Assembly (NCBI RefSeq): GCF_026151205.1
Contig: NC_087078.1
Coordinates: 11,825,118-11,889,117 of the forward strand
Source of the DNA: Bolinopsis microptera
Lineage: Eukaryota > Ctenophora > Tentaculata > Lobata > Bolinopsidae
DNA length: 64,000 nt
Direction: 5' to 3'
This document shows, in pieces, positions 11,049 to 22,700 of the stretch. Every line of letters begins with the position of its first letter. Position 1 is the stretch's first letter. The notes under the pieces were generated by a model. It saw only the letters and a list, made by a program, of their open reading frames with translations, did not search any database and had not been told where the DNA came from. The translations under genes were made by a program, and so were the position numbers.

Positions 11049-11513
11049 AAAATGTAATCTTAGATTACTTAAAGAGTATGTTATTGCTCACATGAAGGGG
11101 ACGGTTAATAATAAGTTAAATTATCAGCTACTTGAGATTTTAAAATAAATGTAAGATTACAAGAGTATCATCAAAAAACTCATTGATAATTTCATAGTTA
11201 AAAGTTTTGTGATCAAAACTGTATTCCTAATAAAATAATTGAACAGCTTTTTATGAAAAAGAAACTTACTTCCGATACCGCACATTGACATATGGTGTAA
11301 ATTTTAATTCATATTACGTTTATGTCCACTTAAAGCTTCATTGGTTAATAGTCTCAGGAATTGATAAAACATCTCATCCCCACCATATTTTTAAAAAATA
11401 TGTTTAACATTGATGTAGAATACCAATTATAAAGTAATATGAGATGTTTAAGTTTGTGAACCCAGTCGGCACTATATTTTCTGCACTCATAGCAGTTTGT
11501 TAAATATCAGGAT

Positions 11514-13935
11514 TTACATTGGTAAGTCTGCAGCTTTATTTTCGATAATGTCAAGTTCTAGTCGCTTTTCTTTCTTGGCATCCTGCTCTGTTGCCATGGT
11601 TGGGTCTTTGATCCATTCATTCCTTCGCAGTGCTACTGCAAGAAATATTACTGCAATGATAATGATAGAAAGTCCTCCATTCATGTAGAAAAAGGTATTC
11701 CACCTTCTCTTGAACAAGTTCTCGTAGTCCTGTTCTGGTAGTCCTTGTTTTTTATCAATTGTTGTCATCCAAACTCTAACCAGTGGACAGAGAAAGCCTC
11801 CTAGTGTGCCAATTCCATTAAACAAGCCAAAGATCACAGCGGAATTTGCAGGATCAATTTCATAGTTGATTGTAACAATGGACCCACTAAATGCTGTTCC
11901 CCATGTTGCCCATGTGATGAAGATCATTGCTATTGCACCTGGTAAATTTGGAAAAAAGGGCAGCAGGAAATAACCCACAATCCGTATAAGTTGGGGGAGT
12001 ATCAAAAATGCAATTGATCTCTTGAGCCAGGTGACGTTTCTATCAACTAATGGCAAAAGAAACATGAACACTCCTGTTGTAATTGAGCATCCCAATCCAC
12101 CACCAAGTTGAATATAGGAGACATCAGGAGTAGATGCACCAAGAATCTCGTGCAGGTAGAAAGGAGTTCCAGTGAGGAGAACAAATAATTGGAAAACGTC
12201 AAAAAAGGCAAAGATGCAAAATGCCCAAACATATAGCCGGGTGGCAATATTTTTCAAGGTTGAAAGTGTTATTTTGTTCTGCTTTCCAGTGTCCAAGAGT
12301 TGCTGAGCTTTTATCTTTTCTACATAAAGTTCCCTCTCATCATTGTGCATTGCCCTGAAATAATTGAGTCTGCAGATAATCCATTGTATTGTAATCCATT
12401 AGTATTTAAATACAATCAGATTACAATAAACAACATTAAGCCACTTTATTGGAACTGTGTAACATATATATTAAAAAGGGTAATATTTCCAATCTGAGAA
12501 TAAACTCAGTTTTAGTCACTAGATTATTGCTTACCATGAATCCAGTGGGTTTTTCGGTACAAAGATGGTAAGCAGACCAGCCATGACGAAAAATGTGCAG
12601 CCATTCAGGTAAAAATAAGCTCTCCATCCGGCTCTACTAGAAAGGAGCCCTGCTATCGCTTGACCAATTGGTTGCCCAATCTGTATGGTTATTCCTGTAT
12701 GATAAAAATTAAGTTAAAACTTCTATTTTCATACTGGAAAAATTTCTCTGTGAAAGTATGAAGGATGTACACTTAACAGTTTACTGTAATGAAGATGAGT
12801 ACCAAGATGAAACTTCAATGAAACGAAAAGTTTTCAATGAAACGAAAAGTTTTATTTTACATTTTTTTAATCATAAATAAAATAAGAGCTTAAACCACGA
12901 ATTAGTTAGCTAGAGGTAAACTTGAGAAATATTTTTGGTGATTGTATATAATTATTTAAAAAACTTTATTTGGTTGTTAGTATTTTAATTATGGTAGGTG
13001 GTTGAATTTAGTGAGACAAGGTCAGTTTCTCTATTATCTTGAACTTACCAACAAATGAGATGAATGCTTTGCTCTCATTTCCAATGCACCAGATTGTGGC
13101 AAACTCCATCAAGCCTGACATAAAAATGCTTGCACCAAAACCCCTGACTGTCTGAAGGAATAAGACAGTTATTCATCATTTAGATATGAACAATTGCAAC
13201 AATGGTTTATTTTATACTGAATTTTAATCACAAATTCTTGAAATTAACATTCATCAATCTGATTTTTACTAACCTGCAGAATAATAGCTAGAGTTACAGA
13301 ATACTGGACAGTTGTAGCAAAAGTCAGTTGAATTATTCCAGAAACCACTGCTATAATTCTAAAAGCCCAGTTTATACCTGAAATTGGTTCACTTCATTTA
13401 TTGTCATCTAATTGAGTGAGTTCAAGGACTTTGATTCGTTAATAAACTAGTTTATTTCTTGAAATCATGTTTTGAAATATACATCTGAAGGCTCACCAAG
13501 CTTTTTAGCGATTGTTGTAGGGATGACCTGTAAACAATATCCGTAGAAGTAGCAGCCCAACAGCACTGCTTTAGTACTTTCCGACCAGCAGAATTCCCCT
13601 TTGTCTAAAGGATTCGTACAGTTTGTCTTTGCCATTCCACCGATCATGGCCAGTGCTAGCCCTTGACTGAAGAATGTGGTTGAATATGTAGGATTGTTAG
13701 GCGACAACAAATTATTAATGATTTACCAGCTGATGCCTTTATCACTTCGTATTTATACTTGAAAAACGCTACTCTTATCTATGAAAAGAATTGAAGGGAG
13801 TCTAAGTTACCTGGAAGTTTGATCGGTGAGGAAGGTCAGTATCAACAGTGATAGCACAACGAATCTGTATTTTGTCTTAACGGTATCTACCACTTTTGAT
13901 AGCAAAGGCTTTTCTATGATGAGCTCGTCCTCCAT
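11514..13935 (-). CDS. SLC17-like major facilitator transporter (organic anion/sialin-VGLUT family)
   Basis: Six coding exons on the minus strand: 13935-13811, 13666-13497, 13377-13274, 13151-13049, 12694-12535 and 12354-11514. All have GT-AG introns and matching phases, giving 1503 nt, 500 aa. The start ATG is at 13933-13935. The protein is a 12-helix MFS carrier. Family-typical features include the FCWSESTKAVLLGCYFYGY segment, a GG after the second helix, SRAGWRAYFYLNG before the central loop and a PLDSW end to helix 6. SLC17 members carry organic anions (sialate, glutamate, urate or phosphate, often Na+- or H+-coupled); the substrate here cannot be read. An NCT glycosylation site lies in the first extracellular loop, and the tail is charged. 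Neighbour: the PWWP gene starts 1.5 kb away, head to head. Confidence 0.85.
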
Positions 13936-14175
13936 TTTAAGTACAACCTTGAAAATTGATGATTTTTCGATTTCTATTCACTGACAAGCATCAAACAAAA
14001 AAATTCTTAAACTCACGTATTATAGGTCCGCAGAATGCCATCCAAAATGGTGAAAAAACGAGACAACTGTAAGCAGATAAAATCATCATTTAACGATAAT
14101 ATGAGTATAGGTAGACAATACACATGGTTTCAACCATAATAGCAACATATCCGAAGTGAGGGGGAATATTTGGAT

Positions 14176-14221
14176 ACTGTGCATACGTGGCTACTTTATA
14201 TAGTAGCCAAGTATGCACAGT
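14176..14221. repeat. Hairpin
   Basis: ACTGTGCATACGTGGCTACT pairs with AGTAGCCAAGTATGCACAGT around a short AT loop; arms of about 20 nt with small mismatches. Confidence 0.75.
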
Positions 14222-14476
14222 ATATATATAATATATAGTAACTTCATGTTGCAGTATACAAACATTGATTTGTTTAGTGTTTTCAGGCAATTGATGCTGT
14301 CATTCAATATCCATCATGATAAAAATAGCTATGGACACTAATATGAGTGTTAAATTAGGAATAAGTTTAAATATCACAGAGTCAATCTAAAATGCAGTTA
14401 TAGATATAGTTTGGGTTGATCCTAAATGTCATGGCTACCAATGCTCATGCTGGGGAGATGATCCATATTTGTTTTG

Positions 14477-14557
14477 ACACGTGACAGTGATTCTGGGTTT
14501 TGATTGATCAATCCTGGAAGCTGATTGAATAATCGCTGTCACAGTGTCACGTGTAAG
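14477..14557. repeat. Short inverted repeat, possible small MITE
   Basis: Arms ACACGTGACAGTGATT and its near complement AATCGCTGTCAC...GTCACGTGT enclose about 40 bp. No clear target duplication is visible. Confidence 0.5.
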
Positions 14558-15474
14558 AATAACATGGTTATAGATTTATGAACTGCTAAAAATAAAAACT
14601 ATTTTATAAACGAATGTTGCCATCACAACCTAAACAACATTTCACAACCCAAGTAATTTAAACTTCTATGAATTTCTAACGGATCTAACGCATATAAAGA
14701 TAAGGCACCATAATTCTGACTGAACGAATGACCTGACACAGACTGCAACCGACTTTTGTACCTAGGTCCTACAATCACCAGATCCCAAACGAGCTTTGAT
14801 AGGTGCATGCTCCGAGGCGACATTCAGTATCTGTTCCATTTAATTATATCAAATTGGTCATATGAACATGATCAGAAGCTAGCATATGATTTGAGCGTCA
14901 GGATTTATCTTCTACCTCCAACCTGGCAACGCCAATTATCACCAATCTTCTGAAGACGTGAAGACGTCCTCGTGTCCCGTACATGTATGTGCTGGTGGGA
15001 GCACTGATGGTGGGAGCAGGGTATTTAGCCCTGTCTTTACTAACATATTTTCTTTTCTTATCTCCAGTTTAGTAAAGTTTGCCGGCCTGCGGAGGGTCTG
15101 GTCCAGGTTGAGCCAGAATGTTTCTAATTCGAGCCAGGGTGTTTCTAATTCGAACCAGGATGTTTTCAATAAGAGCGCCTCTTCCTCCAATCATACCAAT
15201 ATAAATGACGTCTTATCGGCTTTCATACCATTGTCTGTTAATTATATGATTGGAGTAAATTATGCAATTTTATGATAATCAAATTACTCTGCCCTTCTAA
15301 TTACCGGCAGGTGACTCCTCACGTTTAGTTTATCGGTATCTGATATCGGCATTTGGCAAGAAACCGTATATTTTAAAACTAAATTAATGTTTGGATTATG
15401 CGGGGAAATGTTGCATGGTGTGAGATTTTAATTTTATGAACAGTATTTTTTTAACAAAAATTATCTAATATAGG

Positions 15475-18400
15475 ATGTCTGGAAAAGAAAATAATTATAA
15501 AGTGGGTGACTGTGTCTGGGTCAAACTGAAAGGATTTCCTCACTGGCCAGCAAGAGTTGATAAGATAGAAAATAAGAAGTACACGGTAAGTTTAATTTGG
15601 TGAATTTGAACCTCATTTCCTTAGACGAGACTTGTTAAGTTGCTACAGTTATTCCTTTAATTTTCCCACCGACATACATAATTACATTATTTAATTATTA
15701 CATTATTTAATTACATGCTCTTTACTCTTCAGATTCACCGTGTTTGTTTGGAAAATAAAACAGTCTGACATTTTCTCTCAGACAAAAATAGTTTCATTAC
15801 AAACTTCACCTATCTTCACCTCGCAGATGTTTTACTTTGGAACACACGAAGTTGGGAAACAAAAGAAGAACACCCTGCTCCCTTTCGCGCCGTACCGGGA
15901 CAAGTTCACTCTGTTCAAGGGATCCTATCCCAAGGTGTTACTGGAGGGAGTGTTAGAGGCGGAGGTTAACCCGGGTGCTAAACCTGACGACACTCTTTCT
16001 GGTCTCAACTCGGATGCTCAGGTATAGTTCTGACGAAATAATTTAGAACATTTAGTAGCTCTAATTCCGGAGAATTTATAAAAAGGCAAGATTAACACCA
16101 AATGCAGACGTCTGGGTATAAAGAAAATAATCAACCGATTTTGAATTGTTCTAAATAGTTTTAAATTAATAAAGACCTGCATTTTCTCAAAATTATAACT
16201 TCAAAATCGTTTGCGTCGGTCCCAATTACTCTCCCAATAATTCCAAAGGGGGAAGCTAAAAGTAGTGTTTTACAGTGTATATTTTCAAGACATGTAACCA
16301 ATTCAGACCCTTTAATTTGAACCTTAATCTCCCAGATTTGGATGGTAATGGGAAAAGAAGGCCAAGAAGATTTCAAGAATCGATTCCCCGAAAGAGCAGC
16401 TAAAGCTATTAAAGAAGCAGTGTCTTATACTAAAGGTTTGTGACGTCTGGTATTGGTGTAAAATACTATTTACCAATTTATGAACCAGATGAGAGTTATG
16501 TTAGCTGTAATTTCGAATTTCTCCGTACCGAAGGCAAAAAGATCGTAGGGAATAAGTTATCTGGTTCGGATATATGAGGTTGCCAAACTAGGAACCGACC
16601 GGATATCCGGCTGAATCCGGATCCGGCCGGATATCTGGCTTCAATATATCCGGTTCCGGCTCCGGTTTTTAAAAATTTGCCGGATTTTTGCCGGATATTT
16701 CTTTTTTTTAAACGTATTTCTAAAATCTTGAAATGCATATTTTGTCGTCACATTTTAACTCGAATCCCTTAAATCAAACATTTTGTGACTTATAGGTGCG
16801 GACGTTGAAAAACCAAAAAAATATTTTCGGCTCATAATGAACAGGGTAGCATGAAACGTGGAGAAAAGTGGTTTTCAAAAAAACTTCGAAAAACCATTGT
16901 CTTAGAAAATTTTCGGTCCGAGTCATTCTCGATACGTATCTCCTGTATCGAGAGCTCCCGCTTCCGAGCTTGTGTTGCAAAGGGGAGGCCTACCTTCCGA
17001 GATCACATTACCAGGGGAAGCCTCGAGTCCAAAATTGTGTATCGAGGGGTGGGTGCGGACTTTGAAAAACCAAAAAAATATTTTCGGCTAATAATGAACA
17101 GGGTAGCATGAAACGTAGAGAAAAGTGGTTTTCAGAAAAAAATTTGACTTAACAATCGGTGAAAGGTTATAATATTCCCTGCAAATGTTACTACATGTGT
17201 CAAATCGGAAGTAGGGAAATAAAGAGTAACCTCAATAATGGACCTGTTATAACTCTGCACCCGTGTCAATATGTTCATTATATGCAAGCCTCTTGATTTA
17301 TAACCAGTAAATATCATGCAGGAATTGCATGTGTCAGAATGGTATTCAGAATTCTTGCACATTTCGTTTCCTAAACTCGGGTCAGACAGAGTTGATACAG
17401 AATAGGTAACAAGGATAAGTACGGACAGTAATGATTGGTTCCAATATTGGAATACTGGTCCCTGATTGGTTCCAATATTGGAAATTTGGAATACTGGTCT
17501 CTGATTGGTTCCAATGTATTTATCTAGAGAAATCTACTCTGTATACAATGTCACCTACTCAATCTACCGGGACTGAAACGTCACTAACCAGGTTTACCTT
17601 ATCACTAGACTACTCCCTCCCACTGCCTACTATCTTATCAGTACAGTACTGAGTACAGAGTACCGGTACTATTCTAGTAAACAGACACACTTAGTCGGGT
17701 AGGGAAGTGGGGAGAGACACAGACTTATCATATATATTGCTGACGTAAGCTACTCCTTCGAAAGAAAAAAGGAGCAATCAAATAACAAGTGTTTTACTTG
17801 AAGTGTTTTACAAGTGCATTGTCCGCATCCCTCTGTCACGCCTGCTTCTTCTTATCTCATATTATCTCATCGTTGCTGGTCTTTCATGATTCCTCGTCTC
17901 TTCACTGTCACAAAATTAACAATTCCTAAACAGAGTACTTGATGAGAGCATGACCGTATCTTAACTGAATTATTAGTTCCCTGCAAGTTACCATGGAAGT
18001 CCATGATACTTAATTCCTCGGCAGCTGTATACAATGAAATTAAGCAGTTCCACCTCCCAACTGGATGGTGAACTGGAACTACCAAAATGACTGTACAACA
18101 AAGTTTCAAGTAAGAAACAGAAGTTGCTTATACTGAAATCAATGTTCCATAAATATCAATGTTTACTGATAATCACCTGTTTTAAGAAATGAAGCTGGAG
18201 CGACTTAAAGAAGGTATAAAAGAAGACACAGATAACAGTTCCGCAGAAGATAACGAAACAGAAACAGAAACAGAAAGTGAAATAGAGGTAACTTTCAACA
18301 CATCAGCGGGGAGCAGTAAGATAGATACCAGTGATGGTGAACACGTGACCAAAGGCCACGTGGCCAGTGATCACGGAGATACCACTGATAAACATGATCC

Positions 18401-19247
18401 GAGCTCTGAGGATATGGGGAGAAAACACAGTGGAGAGAAAAGTCGGGTAACTGACGAGAAGAAACATAAACAGGCGGATAAAATAAAGATATTGTCTAGG
18501 AAAAGAGTAAACTCTGAGACAGTACCTGGGTAAGCTTTGCTTTGATTCAATCTGAGATCATAATGATATTTGGAAACTTAAACTGACGACTAAATATTTT
18601 CTCCTTTAAAAATTCATTATCCTTGTTTTTGTCATGAATGTTCCAAGCAAACTAAAAAAACAAAGCTTGAATTACAAAACTCTTACCCAACTCTGTGCTT
18701 ATAACAGTTCACACTTACGTCTCAAACAAGATCACTTACTTTCCTCTACATCTAGATCTGAAGATGTGGGTAGCCCCGTCAGAAAGAGAAGACGGACCCA
18801 GTCTGAGTCCCTGAGGAACAGTTCCTCAACTGGTACCCGACAAAACACAATCAGCGACCTTACTGACTGTCTCAGGTTAGTAAACACTGACTGTCTCAGG
18901 TTAGTACTAACAATATTTTTATTTCATCCGGTTTTTTTTTGTTTTCTTTTTCGTGACTGGCTTACAAAATATACTCATGGACCTGTACTGAGGAAATCTC
19001 CCCTAGTATATTACAAGTGTTAAATATTGTACCACCCAGGTATTCACTCAGACAATCCCACCTGAACGTAGGAGCTGCACACATGATACTATCAGACATT
19101 GAATCATTGCACGTGACACCTGCAGATAGCATCGAACTCTTAATATCGTCCTTGAGTTTAATTAGTCGCTTAGAGACACTCCCAAAAGTAAGGGACAGAA
19201 GCTCAAAACTTCTTTCAGAGATTGATGGTACTGGTAGAAATCCGTAG
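15475..19247 (+). CDS. PWWP-domain protein with C-terminal integrase-binding-domain-like helix bundle (LEDGF/HDGFL2-like)
   Basis: Six coding exons: 15475-15585, 15827-16021, 16336-16435, 18187-18529, 18756-18875 and 19040-19247. Phases close exactly (1077 nt, 358 aa). The PWWP domain spans residues about 8-100: KGFPHWPARV in exon 1 and MFYFGTHEVG at the start of exon 2, near-diagnostic of the HDGF family. The likely methyl-lysine cage is L18, W24 and Y40 by analogy to LEDGF. A charged low-complexity middle and a basic RKRRR signal follow. The last exon encodes a segment (IESLHVTP, then SRLETLPKVRDRS) that lines up with the IBD of LEDGF/HDGFL2, a docking bundle for transcription regulators. 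Expected role: nuclear tether at H3K36-methylated genes. Intron 3 (16436-18186) holds repeats. Confidence 0.85.
16560..16705. repeat. CCGGATAT-rich simple repeat region
   Basis: Irregular repeats of CCGGATATCCGG, CCGGCTCCGG and GCCGGATTTTTGCCGGATAT, several of them self-complementary, in intron 3 of the PWWP gene. Confidence 0.6.
16793..17146 (+). repeat. Direct duplication, about 95 bp, 254 bp apart
   Basis: The stretch from GGTGCGGACGTTGAAAAACC through GAAAAGTGGTTTTCA at 16796-16890 recurs at 17050-17144 with only a handful of differences, including the shared run AATGAACAGGGTAGCATGAA. Both copies are in the same orientation within the intron. Confidence 0.85.
18864..18911 (+). repeat. 24-bp tandem duplication carrying the exon 5 splice donor
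   Basis: TGACTGTCTCAG|GTTAGT occurs twice, 24 bp apart, so exon 5 of the PWWP gene has two equivalent donors, after 18875 and after 18899. Using the second adds exactly eight codons in frame (LVNTDCLR) with no stop. Confidence 0.85.
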
Positions 19248-19738
19248 GAATTATGTATGTTTAATAGGTGGTATGCTTTCTATTTAATTTTTATTTAAGG
19301 TTAACTTGATTATTTAATGTTATTATTGTGATTTTGATGTTATGTTCACCGGCGGAGGATATTGCTAGTATGACCCTTGTTTTCACTTCAATGTATCGTT
19401 TTAAAATTGTATTGAAATGAAATTGTTTGAACATTGTCAGCCGTATAAAAAGTTACAAAAAGAATTTTGACGTGTCATATTATGTATTTTCTAACTTCGA
19501 TTGTGTTTCAAATTATACACAAATGAAATTTGTAAGCAATTTCAATTCTATACTCCGACTTTACGGGCTTATGAATCATTTCATAAATATCTTTATTAAT
19601 ATTTCTGATGTGTTCGTTTTGTTACGTTGTATTAAACAGCACTCTCTTTAATAGGATCAGGATGTTTAGACACAATTAACCGAGATATACCGCTGTGTTG
19701 ATCCTAAATACCACTGAAATGTGAAGTTAACACTGAAC
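19248..19738. other. Intergenic spacer between PWWP and zinc-finger genes
   Basis: About 490 bp of AT-rich sequence separates the PWWP stop from the next ATG on the same strand. It must hold the 3' UTR of one gene and the promoter/5' UTR of the next. No specific motif is assigned. Confidence 0.5.
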
Positions 19739-22700
19739 ATGTTATCAAGCAGCCGTCTTATCTCCAGTGCTAACCGTGCCAGATCAGACATTGACCAGGT
19801 AATAGAGTCCCTCAGTTCTGAGCAATCTAATTCTAACAGCAGTGACGCTAAGGGGCTCAGTGAGGATACATCTGATGTTGTGCCGGAGGATGGGTTGAGT
19901 TCCTCTAAGAACTGTTCTGTGGAGCGGTATCATGATTTGGATGGATGCCAACAAAAGTCAGCCTTTCATCTGTATTCGTGTGGGGAGCTATCCGAGACTT
20001 ACACTCAACAGCTGCAGTTTGACGATAAAAGTACGTTAGTTTCCGCGTTTTTTGGCGACGTTTTATTTCAGCTTCAAGACCAACATGATCGCACCAAAAT
20101 AGCACAGCAAAGTTACCATTTAAATGATAAGTAATCTACTCACCAACCATATTTAGCACCAGGTATTTGTTAATTAATTGATTACACCAGGTAATGATGC
20201 TGATGACGACACACCAATAAGCTCAATATGGGAGACCAGATGGTTTGATCACGCAGCTCTAGTGGGCCGCTTTATGGCTGAGGACAAGATACATTCCGAC
20301 CAGGACGCAGCCGGCTCTGATACCCTGCAATGTAAGTTGTAAAGTTTTAATCTGAGAAATGTACGGAATTTCCTTCAAACTTTGCCCTGAAATTTCGATT
20401 GAGCTGGTATGTTATGATCAACCCTGTAATAGATGTTAATATTTTCAGACATACCTGTACCTTCTCAAGAGATAACAATAACCTCCTTACTTGAGCCTCG
20501 TCCCGAAAGTACGGAAGTTAAAAAGTCCCTGTCAAAACAGAAGTCGAGGGTAAAAAGTAAAGTAACCGTCACCAGTAGCAGTGCGCCACCCCACTTCAAG
20601 TGTAGAGTACAAGATTGTAAAGCTTCAGTAAGTTTTGTAATGGTTTTATAATTTAGCTGATCTGCCAGAGAAAATAAATGTTAGAATAAAAGCGCATCTT
20701 CAGGTAAGTTTTACCTCGTCGTTGCTTAGCAACATCAAAAGATTGTACGTGCGCGAGCAAGCACAGATCATCATTGCGCGTTTTCGTGCTTTATGTTACG
20801 TCATGACTAACTCACATTACTCTCATTCTATGACTAATCATAACTTTGGCTGTGATCCATATTTTTTTGATGCGGTAAAAAGTATCGATTAGGGAATAAT
20901 TAGAACTTTGTCGTCAACGTCATATTATAATATAATATACGAGTTACATTATGTGCGTCAAAACCAATGAGCAAATAACGTATTATATTATGTTAAATAC
21001 CGAGTATTAGATGTTGCTGAGTTTTGTAAATCAACATGGAATTTACAAGCGACGAAGTTATTATAAGTAGCAGTTATTATAGTTTTTAGAAAAACAGTTT
21101 TTATTCCCAGAAGAATGTCGTTGTTATTTAAGATAAATGACTTGGTCTGACGGGGGGGGGGGGTACCACTGTCCATTTTATCCCTGCACAAAAAAAACTG
21201 AAAAAAGACAAAGACAAAAGGGACAAAAGGGACAAGAGGGACAAAAGGGACAAAAAAAGATAATAGGGACAAAAAAGACAAAAAAGACAAAATAGACAAA
21301 AAAGACGGGGACAAAAAGGACAAAATGGACAAAAAGACAGGGACAAAATGGACAAAATGGACAAAATGGACAAAAAGGACAGGGACAAACGAGACAAATA
21401 GACAGGGACAAAATGGACAGTAAAGAAAATAAGGTCAATTATCTGTTGAAATGCAAAAAATAAGTTCAGGCACAGTTCCAACAAGCTAATAAGTTGGGTA
21501 AATTCAGACAGAACAGTAAAGTCAATCTTGGTTAATGGTTATATATCAGCCTTAGTGTACTCACTGTTCAAGACAACTTGGTCTAGTCCGATATGCCTGC
21601 TCACTGATTCACATTTGACGTTTGAGCTGAGCTTGCATTGCAAACAACACTCAAAAAGCAAGACAACTAATATTGCACTGAGGGGATACAGAGGAAGAGA
21701 TATAACTACTCTGTTTGTTCTAGAGCTAGTTATTAGATTGAATATGGATTAAGGGCAGACATTGATGAGGCTGATTATCGGGATTATCTATTACAAAATC
21801 TTAAAATTCAGAATTATACATTGTTAACAATTTCGTTTTGCTAACAGCTCTCTTCGTCTGATGATCTAGAGAAGTCGCTGATTTCCGATAGGGTACAGGG
21901 TGTCGATTCTTTATGCTTCCTGTGTCTGAGGAAGCGTTCCTTCTTGTTCCACAGTTGTTTACATTTAGCTTCTTTTTCAGCTGTGTTTTTCAGTCATAAG
22001 TTTTTGTAAGTAATTGTGTGGGTCTGGGTATCTACTTCTGGCCGCTATGAGCGTTATGATATTAAAAGATTATGACTTTTTTGATATCACCACTTGATTA
22101 ATGGGATTAATGAAATATTGACTGAACCGTGTACACATTTATTTATGTATTGCCGTTGATGAATTCTGCTTATTTCAGTCCCTTCAGTGGTTTCAGTTGA
22201 TTCTAAGTACAGCAAAACACTGACATAAAAATCTAAATTGTAGATGTCGAGTAGAATATATACATTCTCTACATTTGAGCTTGTCTAATTTTTTGTCTCA
22301 TTTGTCCAAAATTTGTGTCCCTTTTGTCCCTTTTGTCCCTAGTATTGTCCATTTTGTCCCCAAAACACTGTCCTTCACAAAAAAATGTAAAAAAAGACAA
22401 AGACAAAATGGACAAAATGGACAGTGGTACCCCCCCCCCCCCCCCCCCCCTCTGACCTCGTAAGCTATTTAGAGAGTTAATTCTAAAAGTGTCCATTTTA
22501 ATGTTATAGCATTTATTTGAAATTAGTCAATTTATTTGATATCGTGTAACATTCCGTCATTCAATGGGGCGAAGTTTTATCAGTTTAGTTAATATGGTTT
22601 TAGTGTTTGCTTGTAAGGGGTCGTTCACATAAATTGCACATGAGATATTGGAAATCACAAAATAACCGTACCAGCTTTGTTCCAGATCAAATCTTTGATC

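Larger units (their letters stand above)
8691..11513. other. AT-rich intergenic region, no gene seen
   Basis: No reading frame with recognisable protein similarity in about 2.8 kb. It contains a poly-A run at 8750-8760, a fragment of the SINE described at 31014 (9576-9635) and a solo hAT MITE end (11024-11048). The 3' part (about 11050-11513) would be the 3' flank and UTR of the transporter gene that ends at 11514 on the minus strand. Confidence 0.55.
13936..15474. promoter_or_regulatory. Divergent intergenic region between SLC17-like and PWWP genes
   Basis: 1.5 kb separates the two start codons, so promoters for both genes must lie here or in unseen 5' exons. A TAG|G acceptor-like site immediately precedes the PWWP ATG (15471-15474), suggesting a 5' UTR intron. 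Visible structure: a hairpin at 14176-14221, an inverted repeat with ACACGTGACAG arms at 14477-14557, and short repeats of GTTTCTAATTCGARCCAGG near 15119-15162. No core promoter element can be assigned with confidence. Confidence 0.4.
16436..18186 (+). other. Intron 3 of the PWWP gene, with internal repeats
   Basis: A 1.75-kb intron with no coding sequence recognised. It contains a CCGGATAT-rich patch (16560-16705), a direct duplication of about 95 bp (16793 and 17047) and three tandem copies of a GATTGGTTCCAATATTGGAA motif (17433-17515). Confidence 0.6.

Noticed and set aside
21128-21484. Overlapping minus-strand frames rich in Phe, Leu, Ser, Cys and Pro
   Set aside because: They result from the GGGACAAAA minisatellite read in three frames; no signal of selection.
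22275-22496. Frames over the right end of the G-run element
   Set aside because: Composed of TTTTGTCC repeats and the C-run; artefacts of repeat period.
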